A stretch of 64,000 nt of DNA, taken from assembly GCA_037039685.1 (NCBI GenBank), contig JAWNGF010000004.1:4216001-4280000 (forward strand), in the 5' to 3' direction. The notes beneath the pieces are model-generated. The model ran no database searches. It was not told the origin of the DNA and was given only the letters and a program-made list of their open reading frames with translations. Origin of the DNA: Ceratobasidium sp. AG-K (Eukaryota > Basidiomycota > Agaricomycetes > Cantharellales > Ceratobasidiaceae). Below are positions 11,017 to 21,769 of the stretch, piece by piece. Each line of letters opens with the position of its first letter. Positions within the stretch are counted from its first letter, which is position 1. A program made the position numbers and the translations under genes.

Positions 11017-12650
11017 TGAGTTCTTTGTCAAACTGCCACCTCATTGCCCCTATGACTGTGAGATCAACCTGGAGTCTGGAAAGGATGTTCACTGGGGACC
11101 AATCTATCCTATGACTCCCAAGGTGTCCAGTGTTCTCAAGCAGTACATTGACACTGAGCTTGCTGCTGGGAAAATTAGGCCCAGCACCTCCCCTGGAGGC
11201 GCCCCTGTGATGTTTTTTCTCAAGAGACTTGATGACCTGAGACTGGTGGCTGATAATTGTTGCTTTAACAACAACACCATCAAAGATTGCCCACCCCTGC
11301 CACACCAAGAAGCCATTGTGGAGAAACTTAAGCATGCTAAGATATTTACTAAGCTGGATCTGCACTCTGGATACAATAAAGTGCACATCAAAGAAGGAGA
11401 TGAGTGGAAAACAGTTTTCAGACCAAAATATGGCTTGTTTGAGCACTCGGTTATGCCCTCTGGACTTTGCAACCCTCCTGCTGCCTTCCAATGCTTCATG
11501 AACAACATTTTCTGTGACCTGCTGGACATCACTGTGATTGTTAACCTTGACAACATCCTGATCTTCTCCAATTCCACTGCTGAGCATGAGGAACATGTGA
11601 AAGAAGTGATCAAGCGACTCAGGGACAATCAGCTCTTCTGCAATCCTTCCACATGCCACTTCTTTGTCAGATTGGTCAACTATATTGGTGTAGTGATTAC
11701 CCCTGAGAGCATTTCCATGGAGAAAGACAAGGTTCAGGTGGTCAAGGAGTGGCCAATTCCCCTCACTGTGAAACCAGTTCAAGCATTCATGGGCTTTGCA
11801 AACTTCTATCCCTGATTTTAGCCACTTAGCATGCTCCCTCAATGATCTCACCAAGGAGGAGGTTGCCTGGCAATGGACTGAGGCTGAGCAGTGTTTGTTT
11901 GATGCCATCAAGCAAGCAATTTGCATGGAACCCACCCTTGCACATCCCCATGAGACACATCCTTACTTCCAAGAAACAGATGCTTCTGGAACTGCCCTGG
12001 GTGCTGTGCTGTCACAGAGTGAGGAAGATGGACAATTGTACCCTGTTGCCTTCATGTCTGCAAGCTTCTCCTGGCTGAGCTGAGGTAAGATACCCATGAC
12101 AAAGGGCTACTAGCAATCATTCAGTCCTTTGAGCACTGGTGCATTTTCCTGGAAGGAACTGAGCAACCTATTACAGTTTGCATTGATCATAAGAACTTGG
12201 AGTACTGGAAAACAGCTAGGACATTCAATAGGTGTCATGCACGCTGGTACCTGCTTCTTGCTGCCTACAACTTTGTCATTACTTACAGACCAGGGAAACA
12301 ATCCCAGCAGCCAGATGCCTGGTCCAGGCATGCAGATCTCACAGAAGAAGAACCACTTCCTCAACTGATGCGCAAGGAGGACCAATTTACTGGCTTCTCT
12401 GCCATGATCAGTGCTTCCTTTCAGGACAAACTCAGAGTGGCACCTCTTGACAAGTTTAGCCTTGACACAGTGATATTGGCTGCATCTGAACCTTCCAAAT
12501 TGCCACATTCCATGGCTCAGAAGTTCAAGGATTACACTCTAAGCGGAGGAGTTTGTTCTACCAAGGCAGAATTGTCGTTCCAGATGAACCTGAGCTCAAA
12601 CAGGAGCTACTATCTCATTTCCATGATACTCCAGCCACTGGTCATCAGGG
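11017..12650 (+). pseudogene. Reverse transcriptase and RNase H of gypsy copy 2
   Basis: RT: YPMTPKV block, LDDLRLV, FTKLDLHSGYN, the PSGLCNPPAAFQ fingers/palm motif, and the catalytic strand at about 11535-11570. The usual Y-x-D-D is changed to N-L-D-N (11541-11552), which removes a metal-binding Asp. RNase H follows: FQETDASGTALGAVLSQ (about 11968-12018), then IDHKNLEYW and RPGKQSQQPDAWSRHAD. Frameshifts near 11800 and 12080 and a TGA at 12080-12082 break the frame. The junction to the chromodomain at about 12660 marks the integrase deletion. Confidence 0.88.
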
Positions 12651-12659
12651 ACGTGCACA

Positions 12660-13264
12660 TGTCATATGGCCCTGTCCCCATTGTTGAACACATAGGCTCC
12701 CATGCTTACCACTTCAAGCTACCTGAGACAATGAAGATCCATGATGTTTTCCATGTTGCTCTGCTCTCTGAAGTGAATCAGGACACTGATTTCAAGCCCA
12801 CCTTCCAACAACCACCCGCTGTGATCATAGAAGATGGGGAAGAGGTGCATGAGGCTGACAAACTGATTGATTGGAAGCTGGAAGATGGAAGATGGAAGTA
12901 CAGAGTCTGTTGGCAAGGCTATGGGCTGCTTGACAACACTTTTGAGCCTGCTTCTGATCTTTTGCACTTGGAGGACAAACTGCAGGACTTCTACACTAAT
13001 TTCCCTGGTTCCCCATGGCCAGATGATCCGTCCCATGCATTCCCCCTGCAGTTAAAAGGGCAGCCAGCAAACAGAAGTGCAACGCCTCCAAAACCTGCCT
13101 GTTGTGTCCATTGCCTCACACAAATACTCCAAGCTCTCTCAAAACTTCTACACTGCTGTCCATCATGTCCATTCATTGCCCCCACAACAACACCCCTGAC
13201 AACAGCTGGGGCAATTTGGATACCTACCTCCACTATATGCCAGAAGGTTTCAAGAGCAAACTAG
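12660..13264 (+). pseudogene. Chromodomain region of gypsy copy 2, fused to the RNase H tail
   Basis: The long frame 12197-13264 reads without a stop from the RNase H tail straight into the post-integrase segment ([20 protein letters not shown]), the KIHDVFHVALLSEV block and the chromodomain (about 12870-12990, KLEDGRWKYRVCWQGYG and NTFEPASDL). The integrase catalytic core present in copy 1 (3470-4300) is absent, so the fusion was made by deletion. The C-terminal 90 codons are low-complexity and overlap the start of the extra ORF in another frame. Confidence 0.8.
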
Positions 13265-14284
13265 ACTCAGGCATCCCCTACCGCCACAACCTGCTCAGAG
13301 AAGGGTTGTTTTTAGACACATGAGCGGCTCTTAGGCCTGAGAATCACTGAGAGGCTCCAAAAGATGTTGCATAACCTCCTCAGAGTGAAGTAGAGTGGGT
13401 AAACAACAGGGTAAATTGTTCTTGGGATTCCATGACAATTTCCCTTGCATCTTTTATAGCAAGCAGAAAAAAGGAAGCACTATCTACATGGGAAAGCACA
13501 ACAGTCCAAAAGGAGCATGAAAGGAACATCAAAACAAGAAGAGTGTGTAGCACATGGGGATCAATGTGCAGTGCTCCGGAAAAATCACACACGGAGATCA
13601 CATGCCACTCATCCCTAAGTACAAAGGAGAAGCCCTGGAGAAGCAATAACAAAGGAGTAAGCATCAAAACAAACTACTTGGCAGCCAACAAGCACAAAAC
13701 AGGGGCAAAACAACAAACACAACAACAAAGGCCGCACACAAGCAATGAAGGTGCAGCACACAGACCATTGGCAGGAGCAAGACTTGTGACACATACCTGT
13801 GCTTTGGACTCATCTCTCCTGCTACCAAGTGTGCCTGCTTGCGCAAGGGGACCATCATTTTCTACCATGTGCATGATTTCTACCTTTACTACCTCAGCAG
13901 CAACAATCCCACTTCCCTGCACAGCAGTCCCTTCTATCACTTGCACAATTTTATGGGATCCAATTTATGCAATTTCCACAAGGTCATTGCTTGGCATCAC
14001 TACAAAAACCGCCCACTGGAGGTCAAATTGTCCTCATCTGAGTATATAGACCACTTCTATATTGGAAACTGCAAGGATTTACACATTTCTTTTGATGAAC
14101 TCACACTCAGAGAAGACCCAGAGCCCAAGCTACCCCTTCTCCAGTACCCAGAGCCTGAACTGCTTTTAGAGGAGCCTATTGCTAGTTGTGGATGGTTTCC
14201 AGCATCTCCAGTTGCTTCTGATTGGGGCAGCAATTTTCAAGTAGGCTGGGGCCAATGCCAATGGTTGACTTTAGGGGGGGGGGG
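13164..14284 (+). pseudogene. Extra ORF after the chromodomain, copy 2, split by a solo LTR
   Basis: Starts at ATG 13164 with MSIHCPHN, reads LDTYLHYMPEGFKSKLDSG, and is cut by the LTR at 13282-13791. Beyond the LTR the same frame continues without stops through FYHVHDFYLYYLSSNN, EYIDHFYIGNCKDLHISFDE, LREDPEPKLPLLQYPEPELL and SCGWFPASPVASDWGSNFQV up to the polypurine tract. Mentally removing the LTR and one target duplication leaves one open frame of about 200 codons. It lies where retroviruses and some plant elements carry a third gene. I see no membrane segment and recognise no family. Confidence 0.65.
13282..13791 (-). repeat. Solo LTR (copy D) inside the extra ORF
   Basis: 510 bp, minus orientation. 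Its left end is CGCCACAAC (the expected T is mutated) and its right end TTGTGACA. The flanks CCTAC (13277-13281) and CATAC (13792-13796) match at 4 of 5 positions, consistent with an old 5-bp target duplication. The complement of the TATA box lies near 13450. Confidence 0.87.
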
Positions 14285-14287
14285 CAA
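14271..14287 (+). other. Polypurine tract of gypsy copy 2
   Basis: A run of twelve G bases within TTTAGGGG...GGCAA directly before the 3' LTR at 14288. This is the expected place for the plus-strand primer of reverse transcription. Confidence 0.7.
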
Positions 14288-14773
14288 TGTTACAAGCCAT
14301 GCTCCTGACAATGGTCCAGTGCTGGGTGTCTCTTTGCTGTGTGCCTCTCCCTCTCCCTCTTGCACTCATCTGTGCCATGTAATTTGTTTTGGTTATTACT
14401 CCTTTGTCATGCCCTCCATTGCTTAGCTCTTGATACATATGGTTCATTGGCATGTAGAACCTGTCTTCCATTCCTCCCATGTTGCTGCACTTAGATCTCC
14501 ATGTGCTACACACCCTTCTTCTTCTGATGTTCTTATCCTGCTCCATTTGGGCTTGCTATGCTTTCCCCATGTAGATAGTGCTTCTTTTGTTTGCTTGCTG
14601 TAAAAGATGCAAGGAAAATTGTCTTGGAACCCCAAGAACAATTTAACTTGTCGTTTACCCACTCTACTTCGCCCTGTGGAGGTTATCCAACATCTTTGGA
14701 GGCTCTCAGTGATTTTCAGGCCTAAGAGCTACTCATTAGTCTCAAACAACCCTTCTCTGAGCAGGTTGTGACA
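14288..14773 (+). repeat. 3' LTR (copy E) of the gypsy family 1 tandem
   Basis: 486 bp from TGTTACAAG to GTTGTGACA, plus orientation, directly after the polypurine tract. It is shorter and more diverged than the others, and its promoter box reads TGTAAAAG instead of TATAAAAG. Its right end abuts a Tc1 transposase remnant. Confidence 0.87.
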
Positions 14774-15060
14774 AAAACCTTGTGACAATGAAAGCGTGGC
14801 AATTCAAGCATCTGATTGACACAAGGTGCAAGGGTGGTCACTCCTACCCACTCCAGAGTAAAACTGCAAAACTTGGTGTGTTGTTGGCACACATGGGTGA
14901 CAGTAGACGGGTGGACAATGAACTGGGTGGTGAGTTTGTAGATTGTGGCCCCCTGGGCTGGAAGTGCAACGATTTGGGCCCTACCTTCAGCAGAGAGGGA
15001 GCAAGCCATAGTAGAGACCAAAGCAAAAGAAAACAGTGTCTGTGGCCTTAAAATGCAGAG
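14774..15060 (-). pseudogene. Tc1/mariner transposase N-terminal fragment
   Basis: On the minus strand the translation has a helix-turn-helix of the Tc1 type: LSAEGRAQIVALPAQGATI, then VHPSTVTHVCQQHTKF, about 14860-15010. The C-terminal catalytic domain is missing because the gypsy 3' LTR ends at 14773. The long minus frame over 14722-15249 is partly LTR sequence and is not a gene as such. Confidence 0.6.
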
Positions 15061-17062
15061 TACATGAGGACATGTTGTGGTGGAGGTAGAGTAAGAGGCA
15101 TTCTGCTTGGTCAGTGCCATATGTAATGCAACACAAGTTCCAACTGTGGTACAGTTTTCTTGCTGCGTAAGGAATAGATCAACCTGTCTTTTCATATACC
15201 AATTGGAATTGTACATACAAGCAACTCCTATTCTGACACAGAGGCCCAAATCTCAGTCTATCACCTGTTGCAAGACCTGCATGCTCAGCAGATCACATGT
15301 CGCATTACTTTTTTGAGGCAGTGTATATACTGAGGGGTCAAGTCTGGCAACAACCAAGGCTGGAACTCCTGTCAATAGGTCTCAAGGACTTACCTTCATA
15401 TTCTGTAGGCTCACTACCCCACTTTACTTCACTCACTTAGGCCTTAGTTGCTGCCCATACCATTGAACCACCTTACTCCACTCCTCCTTGGGTTTAGGGT
15501 TTACCCTCTACTCATTGTATTTGCCATGGTACTTGGGCCCAGGTGTTATTATCTTTTCTTAGTTGTCATTGAGCTTAGTTGTGACACAGAGACTGTGAAT
15601 CATATGGGATTGCATCTGTTGCTTAGTTTCTGATGTGTTGCAATTTGTCTGAATATACTTTTTTCATATCTTAGTAAGCACTGTTGCGATTGACTTCAAA
15701 CAAGAACTGTGCAATAGATATCCTTTCTACATTTCATTTGAATTCTCTTAGGAGTTGATTGGCTCAGTATTTACGGAGTTATAACACTTATAAGTCTGAG
15801 GCACCAGCACTTAAAATCCCTTTTGATTGTTTTGCTTATTTCTCAACAACTCCTCAGTGTATAGCTTACCTACAGGTTATGTTTGATTTGCCTGCCTTGA
15901 AAGTACTGTTTGCTATGCTTACTAAGCTGTTGCACTCCTTGCTTGCTCATACTTTCTTGTGGCTCTTTCCAACTAACATACCACTAACTGTTGACTCACT
16001 TCATAGGTCCTTCTGGAACATCAAACTGAATGTTCTGGAGCACTCATTCAGTCATACTACAACTCAATGAATGACTCAAGTACCTTAGCCCTTGTACCAT
16101 AGGCTGTTTCCCTCTGTGACTCAGATGTCAACTCAAATAGCATTGTATGACTCCTGTAGCTAGGGATTCATTAGATAGATTGTTATCAGGAAGGTTTCCC
16201 TTGACTCAGTCCCCTACCTAGTCATCATGCCCTTGTATTCAACCAATTGTGCAGAGGTATGGCACGACTCACACACTGACTCCACCTGGGAGAGTGACTC
16301 ACTCCCACCACCCATAATGTATATAAGGAGGCTGTTTGGACCAGCAGCAGCATCTTACCTCTACCTTCTGCTTGTCCCCTGTCTCTTGACTGATTGTCTT
16401 GGCTTCTTTTCTCCCCTTCCTTTCTACTTCTCTTTCTTGCATGCCTCAAGACTCTTGTGGGAGGATTAGCAGTTTTTTCCAGAGGAAACCCTGTGTAAAT
16501 TACAGATAGTGTCATCAATTACATAGGATTACTCAGCAGAGAAAGCATGTGGAAAAAACCCCCAATTCTGAATGAGCATTGCCTTGTGTCAGAACGCCCT
16601 GCAAATTATTAAGATTCTGCTGGATGTTAGCTATGCTTTTGTTCCATTTTGGGATGTCAGAAACCTGCATGAAGATCAAGCAAAGCATGCACACTTCCCC
16701 AAGTTTTCAGTCCCACAAAACCTCAGGATTGTCTCCTGGGGCAATTAAAGCCAAATGAGCAACAAATGCTGATGTTTTGTTTCCATTTTCAGCCCATTTC
16801 ACTTCGATTTTGCTACACTTTTGCATTGGAAAAATGTGGTGGAACTGTCAAGTGCCTTTACAATATGTCAGCTGCTGCAAATCCCAAGGAAACAAGGTGT
16901 GTTTACCTGTCATGTCAACTAGGTCTCCCTTTGGCTAAATCAACATGCTTCTTTCCTGGTTTCCCCAGGTAAGCTCTGCCCACAATGCCCAAACTTTGTA
17001 CATCCTTTGTCTATCTTCAGAAACATGTATAATTTCACCTGAGTCAAAAAATAGAACATTTT
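15061..17062. other. Transposon-derived or intergenic stretch without a recognised gene
   Basis: About 2 kb with only short unrelated ORFs. A good TATA box (TATATAAG at about 16320-16327) preceded by short direct repeats of GACTCAC type and followed by pyrimidine-rich sequence (16370-16440) looks like the promoter part of an LTR from another family, but I could not place its ends. Confidence 0.4.
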
Positions 17063-17569
17063 TGTCATGACCTGCTCAGAGAAGGGTTGTTTGAGACTGA
17101 TGAGTGGCTCTTAGGCCTGAGAATCACTGAGAGGCCCCAAAAGATGTTGGACAACCTCCTCAGGGCAAAGTAGAGTGGGTAAACGACAAGGTAAATTGTT
17201 CTTGGGATTCCAAGATGATTTCCCTGGCATCTTTTATAGCAAACAGAAGAAGGAAGTGCTATCTACATGGGGAAAGCACAACAGTCCAAAAGGAGCATGA
17301 AAGGACATCAGAACAAGAAGAGCACATAGCACATGGGGATCAATGCACAGCACTCCGGAAAATCACAGACTGGAGAATACATGCTGATGATCTATGTGTA
17401 CAAAGGGCTAAGCAAGGGAAGCAACAACAAAGGAGTAAACAACAAAACAAACTACATGGCAGCCAACAAGCACACAACAGGGGGAAAACCACAAACAGAA
17501 CAACAAAGGCAGCCAACAAGCACTGAAGGCACAGGACACAGACCATTGTCAGGAGCAAGGCTTGTGACA
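17063..17569 (-). repeat. Solo LTR (copy F) of gypsy family 1
   Basis: 507 bp, minus orientation, TGTCATGACC...CTTGTGACA, with a perfect 5-bp target duplication ATTTT at 17058-17062 and 17570-17574. Confidence 0.93.
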
Positions 17570-18620
17570 ATTTTCTCAACCTTCTGACAGCCTGTGAGAA
17601 ACATGACTTGTTTTCCCTTCATTTCTGCAGAATTTTACTCTGCACAAAGCTCTTCCACTTCCTTGTGCATTTACGCTGTGGGAATGTCTGAGTGGTGCCA
17701 AATGATCTTGGCCTGCAAGAAACCCAACTCAAACTCCCATCACTTCTGAAGCATTTCCCTCAATTGAAGTGCCAAGTGCTTCTCACACATTTATACCAGG
17801 GGAATATTTGAGCAGTTCCAAGTGATTTCTCCCCAAACATATGTATACCATACTAGTTCATGACAAAGTCCATTTATGTACCCACCGCAAAGCATTCAAG
17901 CATGATTTATGGACAGATCTTGTCAAAAGATCTGTTTGCCTTCAACACATTGCTGATACATTCAGCAAGAGCCTGCAGTGCTCTTACCAGTGCTTGTTTG
18001 ATGGGACGCAGGACAAGCAATACAAGCTGCACAAGCAACATCACCTATACTATAGCAATCATGAGCATTGAGCCCCCCTAAAGGCTGGAAGGTTACACCA
18101 GGTAAAAATTTCAGTTATGAATGTACCCCAATGCTTGCAAGTTTTGCAGACCAGATGATGTACCACGTCAACCAAGAAAACCAAGTTGAAACCCTCCTGA
18201 ACAACATCCTGGCACACCACAATAGCAGCATGGACAGTTGTCATGAGCTCATGTGCAATGTCAGTGAACTTATGTGTGACAACAGTAATGGTGTCTGAGG
18301 AGCAAGCTGTAGGCTGGGATTACCAGAGTTTGGACAATGGTGATCAAGGTGGGTTGTCTGTGTGAGGGGGATCCAAAATAGCATAATCCAAAGAGCAACC
18401 AATGCCATCTAGAATAACCCACTGTAAGTTGACAATAAATATTAGGCTACACTATAGACTCCCTAGCATAAAATCACATTTCTTCCTCCATAAGATCTCA
18501 ACTTGAGCCATTCCAACAGCACTAAACATCCCCAGGGGATTATGGAGGCAGCCCATTTGGTGAATGGTAGAATGTTATCCTGAGAGATACAATCACAAAA
18601 ATGCCGCAAAATGGGTTAAT
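17570..18620. other. Stretch with two short unrecognised ORFs
   Basis: Holds an ORF of 76 codons at 17841-18071 and another of 76 codons at 18068-18298 (with FADQMMYHVNQENQVETLLNN). They lie before the RT of the next gypsy element in the same orientation and could be remnants of its 5' part, but they show no gag or protease motif I can name. Otherwise only AT-rich sequence. Confidence 0.35.
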
Positions 18621-18639
18621 CCAACAATCCATCTCTCCC

Positions 18640-19990
18640 AAGCATCACCTGTACACTTTGTCCCAAAGAACAAAGACAATGGAACTTTTAAGGAATGGAG
18701 GTTGGTTGCGGATTACTGAGATGCAAATAGTAAAACCAAGAAGAATGCATAGCCACTACCTTTAACCAATGACCTTATTGAGAAACTCCAGGGAGCCAAA
18801 GTTTTCACCAAACTGGAGCTCAAGTCGGGCTTCAACCTTTTATGCATTAGAAAGGGAGATGAATGGAAAATGGCCTTTAAGCCAAAATACAGGTTATTCA
18901 AATACAAAGTTATGCCTTTTGGATTTTGCAATGTGACATCCACCTTCCAAGACATGATGAACAGCATATTCAGGGACCTACAAGATATATGTGTCATCAT
19001 CTACATTGATCACATCCTAATATTCTCAAAAGATGAAAAGGAGCACCCAGAACAAGTGAAAGAAGTACTCAGGAGACTCCTAAAACATGGACTGTACTGT
19101 AACCTTCCCAAATGCACATTCAGAGGGTGTAAAGGAGGATACCTAGGTTTCATTGCATCTGATAAAGGCATGGAAGTGGATCAATCAAAATTCACAGCAG
19201 CATTAACATGGTCAGAGCCAAGGAATGTAAAAAACATTCAGGAATTCCTAGATTTTGTCAATTTCTACCAACAATTTATTCCAGCCTTTGCAAACATTGC
19301 ACAACCCCTGTATGATCTCTTAAGGAAGGCACAACCATGGGAATGGACGGATAAACACAAGGCTGCATTTAAAGACCTTAAAATTGCTTTAGCATCAGCA
19401 CCACTCTTGTCACACCCAGACCAGTCAAAACCTTTCTTCCTAGAATGCAACACTTCAGATTATGCCACAGGCACCCTCCTATCTTAGAAGGATAATGAAA
19501 ATTAATTGCATCCAGTAGCATTCCTGTCAAAAGGTCTGTCACCAGCAGAACAAAATCATGTCATATTTGATAAGGAACTTCTAGTGATCATCAGAGCTTT
19601 CAAGGAATATCACCACCTCTTGGAAGGTACAAAATTGCCAGTAAAAGTTATCACCAACCACAAAAACCTGAGAACATTTTCAAAGTCCCAGGAGTTAAAC
19701 AGACAGCAAATAAGGGGGTCAAATTTCCTGGTGGACTAGAATTTCCAGATAATCTATCAGCCAGGCTCCAAAAACAAAAAGGCAGACAGTCTGTCATGAC
19801 AGTATGATCTTCAGCCTGAATGGGGGTAGAGAAGCAAGTTCTCCTCCAACCAGAACTTTTTGTTGCCTCAATAACCCCTGATAGCAAAATCAACAACCTT
19901 ATTGGGGAAGCAATATATGAGGACCCACAGCTAAAAAAATACTGCTGAAACTCCAGAAGGGTGAAAAGGTTGCACAATGGCATCTCAAAG
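18640..19990 (+). pseudogene. Reverse transcriptase and RNase H of gypsy family 2
   Basis: Motifs in order: SPVHFVPKNKDNGTF (near 18650), KEWRLVADY, FTKLELKSGFN, VMPFGFCNVTSTFQDMMN, catalytic Y-I-D-H at 19002-19013 (the second Asp of Y-x-D-D is replaced by His), and HPEQVKEVLRRLLKHGLYCN. RNase H follows with FFLECNTSDYATGTLLS (first acidic residue replaced by Asn) and a TAG at 19485-19487, then PVAFLSKGLSPAEQNHVIFD and ELLVIIRAFKEYHHLLEG. In-frame stops occur at 18717, 19485 and 19737. Confidence 0.88.
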
Positions 19991-20145
19991 AAGGATTACT
20001 CTATTACCAAAACCAAATATTTGTGCCCAAGGACAATCATATTCAAAAACTTATCCTGGCATCAAGATACAACTTGTTAATGGCAGAACACCCAGGACAG
20101 TACAAAACCCTGGAACTTGTTTCTTGAACATACACATGGCTGTCC

Positions 20146-21324
20146 ATGAAAAAGATGTGCAAATTATATGTAACCCATTGTGACAGCTGCATGAGATCAA
20201 AGCCCACCGACCAAATACCTATTGGATTGCTTAAACCCATGCAAATACCTGAATGGCCATGGGAAAACATCATTTTTGATCTAATTACAGGCCTCCCAGA
20301 GTTGGAAGGATTTGAGGCAATCCTAATGGTAGTTGATTGTCATTCAGGAATGGTCCATTACATCCCAACCCATTCAGATGCCATGGCCATGGATATTGCA
20401 AACCTATTCATGACTTACATATGGAAATTACATGGATTGCCCAAATCAACTATCTTGGACAGAGGAACCAATTTTGTGGCAAAATTCATGCAACACCTAT
20501 GCAAGCGTCTAGATATCAAACCTAAGTTTTCAACTGCTTATAGGCCTCAAACAGATGGATTATCTGAGTGACTAAACCAAGTCATAGAAATCTTTCTAAG
20601 TCACTATACAAGCCACCTACAAGATAATTGGGTTTCATTACTACCCATGGCAGAATTTGCATACAATAATATTCATCATTCAGCAACTGGCAAAACCCCA
20701 TTTGAAGTCTGCTATGGTTATAACCCAAGAATGTCCTTTACCAAAACAGACACAATTTTGGTCCCAGCAGCAGACAAACATGCAAAATTCCTGGGACAAG
20801 GATACAAAGAAGTTAAGGCAGCTCTTTCATTGGCCAATGAAAGAATGAAATATTTCTATGACCAAAACCATTGGGTACCAGAAAGCATTGAAGTTGGCAG
20901 TAAAGGCTGGCTCAGTTTGGAAAATATCAAAACAGACAGACCATCAGGAAAACAAAGCCATAAATGATTAGGCCCATTTGAAGTAGTCCAGGCCATGGGT
21001 TCACATGCCTTTAAACTTAAATTGCTGCATACAATGAAAATACATCCTGTTTTTCATGTCTCCCTTTTACAGAAGTTCCATGATGACCCCCACAACAGAG
21101 CTCCTACTCAACTGCCACCAATCATTACAAAGGAAGGAGAAGAAGGATGGGAAGTTGAAGAAATCCTCAACATTTGGCAGTGAAACAACAAATGGGAATA
21201 TTTTGTCAAATGGAAGAATTATGGCATTGAACATAACTCATGGGAACCAGTATCCTTTGTCACAAATGCAACAGAAGCCACAGCCGATTTCCACAAAAAG
21301 TTCCCCAAGAAACATCAATCTTGA
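20146..21324 (+). pseudogene. Integrase and chromodomain of gypsy family 2
   Basis: Integrase: C-D-S-C-M-R-S-K zinc-binding end, first Asp in IIFDLITGLP, ILMVVDCHSGMVHYIP, second Asp in STILDRGTNFVAKF, YRPQTDGLSE with the catalytic Glu immediately before a TGA (20570-20572), then NWVSLLPMAEFAYNNIHHS and GKTPFEVCYGYNP. After a TGA at about 20965 comes LGPFEVVQAMGSHAFKLKL, the MKIHPVFHVSLLQKF block, and a chromodomain (about 21130-21260, WEVEEILN, KWEYFVKWKNYG, NSWEP). All three catalytic acids survive but the frame has at least three stops. Confidence 0.87.
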
Positions 21325-21769
21325 GAGGGGGTAATGTTATGACCTCAGAACATTTATCCCAATTTTATATCTTTTTCCGAAACACTTTCCTTTTTTGGTA
21401 CATTTGTCTTGTCCAGGTCCTGTGATGTATTTGTCTTTCCTTTGGCAATCAGTGATGCTTCTGATAAGCTAAGTCATATCAAATTGGCCCATGTATTTGA
21501 TATACAGTCAGCCACAAATGTAATGCTACAAGACCCTGGGGTAACCACAAGACTCGCAAAGAGACCCAACACAAGCGTTTTGCATGTCGAGTACTTAATA
21601 AATACTATTTGCAACGTATGCCAGAGCTGATCAAGACTTTAAGCAAAGAGAACCAACAAGAATTGAGAGAGATAGCGCATGTATACATTTTGGCTTGTAG
21701 CATTACATATGCATGTTTCAAGCGCCAAATCACACCCCTGTGCCCAGACAGCCACTTCCTCAGTCTTTT

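Larger units (their letters stand above)
8931..14773 (+). mobile_element. Ty3/gypsy chromovirus family 1, internal copy 2 with 3' LTR
   Basis: Order: gag (interrupted by a solo LTR), zinc knuckle, aspartic protease, RT, RNase H, then a deletion that removes the integrase core (junction about 12650-12665), chromodomain, extra ORF (interrupted by a second solo LTR), polypurine run and 3' LTR. It has no 5' LTR of its own: its gag is fused to the 3' end of copy 1. Stops, frameshifts and a mutated RT active site make it inactive. Confidence 0.8.

Noticed and set aside
10838..11935. Long minus-strand ORF of 365 codons
   Set aside because: It is antisense to the RT/RNase H of gypsy copy 2, whose plus-strand motifs are unmistakable; the minus translation has no family similarity.
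15310..15330. TATATACTGAGG motif as a possible Tc1 end for the fragment at 14774-15060
   Set aside because: The motif reads inward in the wrong direction for the right end of that fragment and no partner was found.
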